NCBI GenBank assembly: GCA_015522645.1 | Contig: WALV01000021.1 | Span: forward strand, 1 to 37,990 | From: Candidatus Tiamatella sp. | Lineage (GTDB): Archaea; Thermoproteota; Thermoprotei_A; Sulfolobales; Acidilobaceae | Length of the DNA stretch: 37,990 bases | Direction of reading: 5' to 3' | Shown: in pieces, positions 32,485-37,990 of the stretch | How the letters are laid out: each line of letters begins with the position of its first letter | How positions within the stretch are numbered: position 1 is the stretch's first letter | Position numbers and translations under genes: made by a program | Notes under the pieces: generated by a model | Seen by the model: only the letters and a program-made list of their open reading frames with translations | What the model was told of the DNA's origin: nothing | Databases searched by the model: none

Positions 32485-33177
32485 TTACTTAAGTTTGCTA
32501 AGTTCTTTCGTAGCTTCTTCTATATCCTTGTGAGTATCTATGCTCTTCCAGAATATACCCTGGTATTTAACAGTAGATAATTTCCCCTCCTGGGCCAGCT
32601 CGGGGAACCCGTGTCTCTCAACATCCCCTTTCTCTGGTATGTAGTCGAATACTTTTGGCGTCATGACATACACGCCTCCGTTGATCCAGTAGTCTGGTAT
32701 GTAAGGTTTTTCAATGAATTTCCTGATTAGATCACCCTCTATGTCTAGTATCCCATAGGGGCTCCTGAGCGGGACTGCGGCTAGCGCTGCATAGGTGTCT
32801 TTTTCCCTGACTTTATTCATGAGCGGTTCAGGATCTAGATTTGTTATGATATCACCGTTTAACACTAGGAATAATTCTTCTGATTTCAGGATATGCTCCG
32901 CGTTTTTTATTGCACCAGCCGTCCCTCTAGGCTCTTCTTCTATCACATATGTAGCTCTTATCCCTAGTCTGTTCCCGCTTCCTATTTCCTCGATTATCTT
33001 TTCTTTCTGGTACCCGACGAGTAGGACTATATTTGTCACCCCATGGTTTCTAAGCCATTCAATCTGGTGTTCAAGTATGGGTTTCCCAGCTACCTCTATC
33101 AGTGGTTTGGGTATGGTTTCTGTTATTGGACGGAGGCGTTTACCGTATCCCCCGGCTAGAATGGCTGCTATAACCAT
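32485..33177 (-). CDS. Sugar-1-phosphate nucleotidyltransferase
   Basis: The 230-residue Rossmann-like transferase has the signature LAGGYGKRLRPITETIPKPL, then VAGKPILEHQIEWL, VLLVGYQKEKI, a metal-binding NGDIITN and the later FIEKPYIPDYWINGGVYVM. It makes an NDP-sugar from NTP and sugar-1-phosphate for glycan or protein glycosylation. Short members like this one, without a left-handed helix domain, include mannose-1-phosphate guanylyltransferases and glucose-1-phosphate thymidylyltransferases; the substrate cannot be decided. Confidence 0.9.
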   Translation of the reverse strand: MVIAAILAGGYGKRLRPITETIPKPLIEVAGKPILEHQIEWLRNHGVTNIVLLVGYQKEKIIEEIGSGNRLGIRATYVIEEEPRGTAGAIKNAEHILKSEELFLVLNGDIITNLDPEPLMNKVREKDTYAALAAVPLRSPYGILDIEGDLIRKFIEKPYIPDYWINGGVYVMTPKVFDYIPEKGDVERHGFPELAQEGKLSTVKYQGIFWKSIDTHKDIEEATKELSKLK

Positions 33178-33296
33178 TATGGTTCACCATATTCTATATT
33201 TTTAGTTTCAATTGTATCATAATAAGTGTTGGATAAGCCTCACACTGGGGTTCTGCTACCTCGTTATATGTAAATAATACTAGTCCTTATTACTTT

Positions 33297-33306
33297 CAGT
33301 TAACTG
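33297..33306. promoter_or_regulatory. Palindrome CAGTTAACTG before the Orc1/Cdc6-like gene
   Basis: A perfect 10-base dyad lies 33 bases before the start codon, inside TTTCAGTTAACTGGGAAA, whose flanks are also nearly symmetric. It could be an operator. The adjacent CTGGGAAAC recalls part of an origin recognition box but is not a convincing match. Confidence 0.35.
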
Positions 33307-33338
33307 GGAAACTTTCATAATGCAGGGTGGTGTAACTA

Positions 33339-34547
33339 TTGAGGCTCTTTAAGGACTACAAGGTCTTCACAGACTCTTATATACCTCCAAATCTCGTGAA
33401 TAGGGAGGAGAAGCTTACTAGATTGGTGGATTTCTACGAGTATATGACTGAGTCCCCAGGGGAATTCTCTAGAATAGCCGTAATATACGGCACTGTAAGG
33501 GGGAGGTCGGGTATTGGGAAAACGACGCTCGCTAAATTAACTGCTAAAAGGATATCCGAACTAGCAGCTAGGAACGGGTACAGGATAAGGCCCGTATATG
33601 TTAATGTTTACTCTATGACTGGTGTAAACCAGATATTGACCTCTATTATAAATCAACTAGGTATTAAAGGCGTCAAACCCAGGGGCAGTAGCCCTATTGA
33701 GCTAATGAAAGCTATTCTCGATGACGCGCTGAGTAAGGACTATTATATGATGCTAATAATAGACGAGATACAATCCATACTTAAGAGAAGAGGCTTCAAT
33801 GAGGAGCAATTAGTATATCTGTTCTTCAGGTACACAGAGATCTTCGAGGGCGTCGTGGACTCTTATAGAATATACCCTTTGCTCGTTGTTTTCGACATGA
33901 TAGAATGGGGTAAAATGCCCGGGCAGATCAGGTCGATGGTGGGCCTTGAAGTAGGCCTGCAACCATACAAATCATATGAACTATACGACATACTATATGA
34001 TAGGATAGAGAGAGGACTGGTTGACTCCGCAAGGTTCCCCCCTGCACTAGTAGAAATGATTACAGACTACCTAGGATACGATAAGAGTGGGGAAGGTAAT
34101 GCTAGGACAACGATAAACGTAGCCCGGCAATCCGTTGAAATAGCTGAGACAGGTGGAGACGATGTTGTCAGGGAGGAATATGTAAGAGAAGCATTATCAA
34201 TGGTGGGGACCTTCAAGATATCAGAATATAGTGTTGAGAGCCTGGGACTACACCAGAAAATACTGCTTTACGCCTTGTCACTCCTGAGCCTCAAGAAGGA
34301 AGGTGACTGGGTTACTATGGGTGTACTGGAAGAGGAGTATAAAACCGTGTGCGAGTGGCTCGATGAGAAGCCCAGAGTTCATAGCCAGCTCTTCGAGTAT
34401 ATCAAGGAGCTATCATTTAAAGGCTTAATACAAACAAGCCTCTCTGGGAAAGGCATGAGGGGCCGGACCACCCTCACCAGGATATCCCCAGATATCCCTG
34501 TTAGTCCTCTTAAAATGTTACTCGAAAAAGAACTACACTTGGCTTGA
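33339..34547 (+). CDS. Divergent Orc1/Cdc6-like AAA+ ATPase
   Basis: The 402-residue product has Walker A GRSGIGKTT at 55-63 and Walker B MLIIDEIQSI at 138-147. A helical lid region with NARTTINVARQSVEIAE follows, then a C-terminal winged-helix-like part from about 300 (GLHQKILLYALSLLSLKK onward). This order matches Orc1/Cdc6 initiators, but the sequence is more distant than a standard Orc1. It may be a paralogue of another role, such as in transcription control or on an integrated element. The start is TTG 33339 after GGTGG. The next ORF begins 4 bases after its stop, so the two likely work together. Confidence 0.75.
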   Translation: MRLFKDYKVFTDSYIPPNLVNREEKLTRLVDFYEYMTESPGEFSRIAVIYGTVRGRSGIGKTTLAKLTAKRISELAARNGYRIRPVYVNVYSMTGVNQILTSIINQLGIKGVKPRGSSPIELMKAILDDALSKDYYMMLIIDEIQSILKRRGFNEEQLVYLFFRYTEIFEGVVDSYRIYPLLVVFDMIEWGKMPGQIRSMVGLEVGLQPYKSYELYDILYDRIERGLVDSARFPPALVEMITDYLGYDKSGEGNARTTINVARQSVEIAETGGDDVVREEYVREALSMVGTFKISEYSVESLGLHQKILLYALSLLSLKKEGDWVTMGVLEEEYKTVCEWLDEKPRVHSQLFEYIKELSFKGLIQTSLSGKGMRGRTTLTRISPDIPVSPLKMLLEKELHLA

Positions 34548-34551
34548 TACT

Positions 34552-34803
34552 ATGGGCATCGAAGATATTCTCACAAGCAAGGGAAGAATAAGGGTCATCA
34601 AGGTACTATTGAAGTATGGAGCCACGAATATTAACACACTAATAAGAGAGTCGGGTTTAACACACAGGCTTGTAAACAAGTATATTACAGAGCTGAAAGA
34701 GGAAAACCTCGTGACGGAAAGGAGATATGGTAGGCTCAGAGTCATAGAAATAAACTACCAGAACCCCAAGGTTTCCATGCTTAAAATGCTCCTGGAAGAA
34801 TAA
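34552..34803 (+). CDS. Winged-helix DNA-binding protein
   Basis: The 83-residue product is one winged-helix domain. ILTSKGRIRVIKVLLKYG is followed by NINTLIRESGLTHRLVNKYI (the helix-turn-helix) and a wing with TERRYGRLRVIEI. It resembles ArsR/MarR-type transcription regulators. It directly follows the Orc1/Cdc6-like gene in the same orientation. A fused C-terminal winged helix is already present in that protein, so this could be a second DNA-binding piece of one complex or an autoregulator. Confidence 0.8.
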   Translation: MGIEDILTSKGRIRVIKVLLKYGATNINTLIRESGLTHRLVNKYITELKEENLVTERRYGRLRVIEINYQNPKVSMLKMLLEE

Positions 34804-34825
34804 GTAATAATTGGTGTAATAAGTT

Positions 34826-35275
34826 ATGGGTAAAATAGATGGAATGATAGATGTTACAGAGAAACCTGAAGTCTACCGGGAGGCTACAGCTTCTGGCATA
34901 ATTAAATTGAAACCAACCACTGTATCTAGAATAGTGAAGGGGGAGATAGAGAAGGGAGACGTATTCACTACCGCGAGAGTAGCAGGTCTACTAGCAGTTA
35001 AGAACACGCCGCAAATAATCCCCCACTGCCACCCCATACCCTATACCGGGATAACAGTAACGTTCAATGTGATAGGTGATGACAGGATAAAAGCTATGGT
35101 TAAAGTGAGAACAACCTGGAAAACAGGTGTTGAAATGGACGCGTTAACAGGAGTCATGGCCTCCCTGCTAACTATATGGGACATGGTGAAGAAATACGAG
35201 AAGGATGAGCATGGGAATTACCCTGAGACCTTCATAGAAGAAGTCAGGGTAGAGGAGAAAGTCAAACTAGAATAA
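34826..35275 (+). CDS. moaC: Cyclic pyranopterin monophosphate synthase (MoaC)
   Basis: The 149-residue product shows the MoaC pattern throughout: MIDVTEKPEVYREATASG, KGDVFTTARVAGLLAVK, IIPHCHPIPYTG and TGVEMDALTGVMASLLTIWDM. It acts after MoaA in molybdopterin synthesis, turning the cyclic GTP product into cPMP. It is well conserved and full length. No other cofactor gene is adjacent. Its end overlaps the end of rfcL by 9 bases. Confidence 0.96.
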   Translation: MGKIDGMIDVTEKPEVYREATASGIIKLKPTTVSRIVKGEIEKGDVFTTARVAGLLAVKNTPQIIPHCHPIPYTGITVTFNVIGDDRIKAMVKVRTTWKTGVEMDALTGVMASLLTIWDMVKKYEKDEHGNYPETFIEEVRVEEKVKLE

Positions 35276-36670
35276 TGGCTTGAACCTTGTGTCTTTACTA
35301 GGTTTTCTTCTCCTACCGGGCCTTCGTTTACTCTCGCCTGTGGAGGCTTTTCCTGTTAGTTTCTGCTGGCTCTTCTCGCCTGCTTCAGTACCATACCTTA
35401 AAGACTCCATTGTTTCTTTAATCTCTTTGCTACGCCCCCCAGCTAAGAAGTCAATCATCTTATCTTCCAATTCCAATTCTATAGCTAGTCTAGCTGGTAT
35501 GCTGGGCTCTTGACTATACCTGAAAATGACGGTTAGATAAGGCAGGACTTCGGATTTAACTTTTCTCCTTGACTCATGGATTTTCTGGCCAACCAGTCTA
35601 GCTAATCTCTCCCGTGTTCCTCTAACCTCTTTGCTCCTCCCCATTAACTTTATTTTTTCAGGATATCCGAACCTCTCTTTCTTAACTGGACCATACTTCC
35701 TCGCGAAAGCAATACCCGGCCCTAAATAGTCGAACACGTAAGATAGAAGTTCCCATGCTGTTTTGAATTTGGCTCTAGAAAGCATTACGTCAGCCCTTGA
35801 TAGGGAGTCAAACCCCCTATAGAGGTCCCTTGGATCACCTAGCTTACGTGGCATGTTATCATTGATCCAAGCCATAACTGTCTCGTAGTCGACTTCACTA
35901 TTGGAGACAGCATTCTTTGCTACCCAACCATATCGAGCGTAGAATATCCTAGTCAAAGTCTTGAATATGTCTATACTCTTATACCTCTCTCTAACAAGAT
36001 TAACGACTAGATCAAATGTAACCTTCCCGTATCCTTCTCCAACGTTTTGGAGGTCGTTTATAGCGGCTCTTAAATCCCCCTCAGCCTTATCGACTATATA
36101 CGACAGAGCTTGGTCTTCGCAGAATAACTTTTCTATGCTACAGATTTTTTTGAGGACGCTCATTACATCTCTCTTACCAAGCGGTCTAAACTGAATCATA
36201 GAAACCTTCATGCGTAACGATCTTAGTTTATCATTCCATGGGTCATTCGCCGTCATCACAATAGGGTTCTTCGTATAATCTATGATCCGATTTATCGCTT
36301 CAACTCCGCCGTAATCCTCTCTACCGGCTATGCCGTCAACCTCATCTAGCAGTATGATATATCCTTTCTTAAACAAGCTCCTCCTAGTAGCTGCGACACC
36401 AACTATCCTTTCAACATCTTGTTTCCTCCTGAAATCACTAGCATTCAGCTCTACTACCTCGAACCCATAGGTCCTAGCTAAAGCCTCTACCAGGCTTGTC
36501 TTACCAACACCAGGTGGCCCCCAGAGTAATACAGCTCTCTTGGAAGGAATACGGTTACTCGCCCATTCCTCAATCCAAGGTATGAGAATCTTCTTCGCCT
36601 GGTCTTGGTCGACTACATCCTCTACCTTACGAGGCCTATACTTGATTATCCACGGTATCCTGTGAGCCAC
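35267..36670 (-). CDS. rfcL: Replication factor C large subunit
   Basis: The 467-residue clamp-loader large subunit has Walker A GPPGVGKT at 51-58 (no intein here), ELNASDFRRK, and Walker B YIILLDEVDGI at 104-114. Collar helices follow, then a lysine/arginine-rich C-terminal tail (KRRPGRRRKPSKDTRFKP). With RfcS it opens and loads the PCNA sliding clamp at primer ends. It starts GTG 36670, 6 bases after the rfcS stop, so the two are one operon. No clear PCNA-binding box is seen at the end. Confidence 0.96.
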   Translation of the reverse strand: MAHRIPWIIKYRPRKVEDVVDQDQAKKILIPWIEEWASNRIPSKRAVLLWGPPGVGKTSLVEALARTYGFEVVELNASDFRRKQDVERIVGVAATRRSLFKKGYIILLDEVDGIAGREDYGGVEAINRIIDYTKNPIVMTANDPWNDKLRSLRMKVSMIQFRPLGKRDVMSVLKKICSIEKLFCEDQALSYIVDKAEGDLRAAINDLQNVGEGYGKVTFDLVVNLVRERYKSIDIFKTLTRIFYARYGWVAKNAVSNSEVDYETVMAWINDNMPRKLGDPRDLYRGFDSLSRADVMLSRAKFKTAWELLSYVFDYLGPGIAFARKYGPVKKERFGYPEKIKLMGRSKEVRGTRERLARLVGQKIHESRRKVKSEVLPYLTVIFRYSQEPSIPARLAIELELEDKMIDFLAGGRSKEIKETMESLRYGTEAGEKSQQKLTGKASTGESKRRPGRRRKPSKDTRFKPLF

Positions 36671-36676
36671 CGCTTA

Positions 36677-37990
36677 TTACTCCCCCAGCTTGCGCCCTAG
36701 CATTGATAACCATGCTATGAATGCTGTGAGCTGGATATCATCATCTGATCCTTCAACGACTCTAAAATGTATTTCACCTAGGTAGTCAGCTATTAGAACC
36801 CTATATTCCTCTGGAATCTGTATATTATTCCCGAAAAGCTCTCTATGTATTTGCTTCAGCACATCCGTACCCGACAAACCGTATTCGACCATGAGCTTCC
36901 TCAGCTTCGACCTAGCTAGGTCGAAGTCTCCCTTAAGGGCTGTCTGTATCATCTCTCTAATTTCAACAGGATGCGCCAGGCCTACAACCTTATAGACCAT
37001 TGAGACAGTCACTTTCCCGAGGGAAGCAGCTGCTTGAAGCACGTTAATAGCCTTCCTCATATCTCCCTCAGATATTTCAAAGATACTCTCCAAGCCATCT
37101 TCCTCGTAATCAACCCCCTCATTCTTCAATATGAATGCAAGCCGGGAAACAACGTCTTCCTTGCTAAGAGGTGTAAACCTGAACAAAGCACAACGACTCT
37201 GTATAGGGTCAATGATCCTGGAAGGATAGTTAGCTATAAGTATAAACCTCGTGGAAACAGTGTACAGCTCCATAAGCCTCCTCAAAGCCTGCTGCGCATC
37301 ACTAGTCATATTATCAGCTTCATCCAAAAGAATAATCCTAAACGGAACCCCGGGAGGAGTCCTACTCCTAGCAAACTCCTTAACCTTACTCCTAATTATA
37401 TCAATCCCCCTCTCATCAGACGCGTTCAACTCTAAGAAATAAGTCCTATAATCCTCACCATACAAGTCGTGAGCAAGGGCATGAGCCGCCGTTGTATTAT
37501 GTAGTATGACCGGTCCATAACCACCAATGAAATTCGCAGACTCTGGTACGGTTAAGTCATATACAACAGTTTCTTTTTCAACAATTCTAATAGAATTAAC
37601 ATCATCCCAAAATACATTTAGTCGTAAAACACTGCTAATATCATAGATAGCTTCCGCTATTTCTTTATAGAGGTTCATAAGCTCATCATAAACAACCTGT
37701 CGTAGCTGATCCAGTTCCTCCAGTCTATTGACCCTAATGTTATGCCGTAGCATAATCTTTACTGACGAGCCATAGGAATGAAAATGTCTTCCAATGCTCT
37801 CATAACTCAAGTATCTTCTAATAGATTCGTCTAAAATATTCCTATACTCATTTACCGAGTTGATAGAACTAGGGTCATCCAATAGCTTAACTACTATGTT
37901 TAAGCGGGGCATTCTATGCCTGTTCTTATACTCAAAAACCCTAAATCTTCTTCTTGTGGACACTTTCAACGGATTAAGTTCTTCTAATAC
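36677..37990 (-). CDS. rfcS: Replication factor C small subunit, with intein, N-terminus outside window
   Basis: The part in the window contains the C-terminal section of an intein (37496-37990) and the C-extein from the P-loop threonine on. TTAAHALAHDLYGEDYRTYF is followed by ELNASDERGID, Walker B IILLDEADNM, the SRC motif IQSRCALFRF and the collar helices. The frame stays open past the right edge, so the true start and GPPGTGK are outside. It is the ATPase core of the clamp loader, co-transcribed with rfcL. Sequence in the extein is typical and undamaged. Confidence 0.95.
   Translation of the reverse strand, partial: VLEELNPLKVSTRRRFRVFEYKNRHRMPRLNIVVKLLDDPSSINSVNEYRNILDESIRRYLSYESIGRHFHSYGSSVKIMLRHNIRVNRLEELDQLRQVVYDELMNLYKEIAEAIYDISSVLRLNVFWDDVNSIRIVEKETVVYDLTVPESANFIGGYGPVILHNTTAAHALAHDLYGEDYRTYFLELNASDERGIDIIRSKVKEFARSRTPPGVPFRIILLDEADNMTSDAQQALRRLMELYTVSTRFILIANYPSRIIDPIQSRCALFRFTPLSKEDVVSRLAFILKNEGVDYEEDGLESIFEISEGDMRKAINVLQAAASLGKVTVSMVYKVVGLAHPVEIREMIQTALKGDFDLARSKLRKLMVEYGLSGTDVLKQIHRELFGNNIQIPEEYRVLIADYLGEIHFRVVEGSDDDIQLTAFIAWLSMLGRKLGE
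37496..37990 (-). mobile_element. C-terminal part (165 aa) of an RfcS intein
   Basis: The last block reads VVYDLTVPESANFIGG and ends VILHN, followed by Thr-Thr of the extein, the same end pattern as the ATPase subunit A intein. The 165 visible residues before it are helical and basic (RRYLSYESIGRHFHSYGSS), possibly the end of an endonuclease domain; no LAGLIDADG motif is in view. The insertion point matches Lys|Thr of the P-loop GPPGTGKT, which is inferred because the Lys is outside the window. Confidence 0.9.

Noticed and set aside
33243-33310. Possible origin recognition boxes near the Orc1/Cdc6-like gene
   Set aside because: CTGGGAAAC and ACTGGGG only partly match the consensus, and there is no cluster or AT-rich unwinding tract clear enough to call an origin.
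37034-37435. Plus-strand ORF of 133 codons at the right end
   Set aside because: It is a shadow of rfcS, whose minus-strand frame has all clamp-loader motifs.
1-37990. CRISPR arrays, insertion sequences, rRNA genes
   Set aside because: No regularly spaced direct repeats, transposase motifs or rRNA segments were seen on either strand.

Overview
The window looks like a chromosome segment of a hyperthermophilic Thermoproteota (crenarchaeal) archaeon, most likely Desulfurococcales-like. The grounds are A-type (V/A) ATPase genes, archaeal RFC clamp loader, Cdc48/VAT and TFB, a TFB zinc ribbon that keeps only two cysteines (as in Sulfolobus-type TFB), many GTG/TTG starts behind GAGGTG/GGTGA ribosome sites, and a tRNA intron with a bulge-helix-bulge. 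The genus cannot be named from the sequence alone.

Layout. 1-7.7 kb: a surface/pilus module. A partial secreted propeller-like protein (minus strand) is divergent from a class III-signal type IV pilin. A secretion/pilus ATPase interrupted by a 426-residue intein follows, then a second membrane-anchored surface protein. 7.6-12.8 kb: small metabolic operons. These are nnr-cutA-HD phosphohydrolase (minus), a nicotinamidase-like hydrolase (plus), and trmI plus a beta-RFA-P synthase homologue (minus). A probable C/D box sRNA lies just upstream of trmI. 12.9-21.8 kb: A-type ATPase. Subunit I (minus) is divergent from F-E-A-B-D (plus), subunit A carries a 523-residue intein in its P-loop, and a small minus-strand membrane ORF sits between B and D. 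Subunits C and K are not here.

21.9-26.4 kb: Cdc48/VAT, a DUF504 gene, a probable H/ACA guide RNA, intron-containing tRNA-Gln(TTG), a membrane-anchored thioredoxin-fold protein and TFB. 26.4-30.2 kb: etfB-etfA and a long-chain acyl-CoA ligase (fatty-acid oxidation), then tRNA-Phe(GAA). 30.2-33.2 kb: a minus-strand nuclease, endonuclease III and THUMP-protein group, a TFS-like zinc ribbon, and a sugar-phosphate nucleotidyltransferase. 33.3-35.3 kb: an Orc1/Cdc6-like AAA+ protein, a winged-helix partner and moaC. 35.3-38 kb: rfcS-rfcL clamp loader, where rfcS contains a third intein cut by the window edge.

The most notable items are: three inteins in three different ATPases, one at an unusual-looking site with an apparently dead endonuclease and one carrying an extra helix-turn-helix; two unannotated guide-RNA candidates (H/ACA and C/D) that meet their structural rules; a nuclease gene that seems to need a CTG start; stop-codon-in-loop hairpins at two convergent junctions; and an abrupt compositional switch inside the pilin gene.
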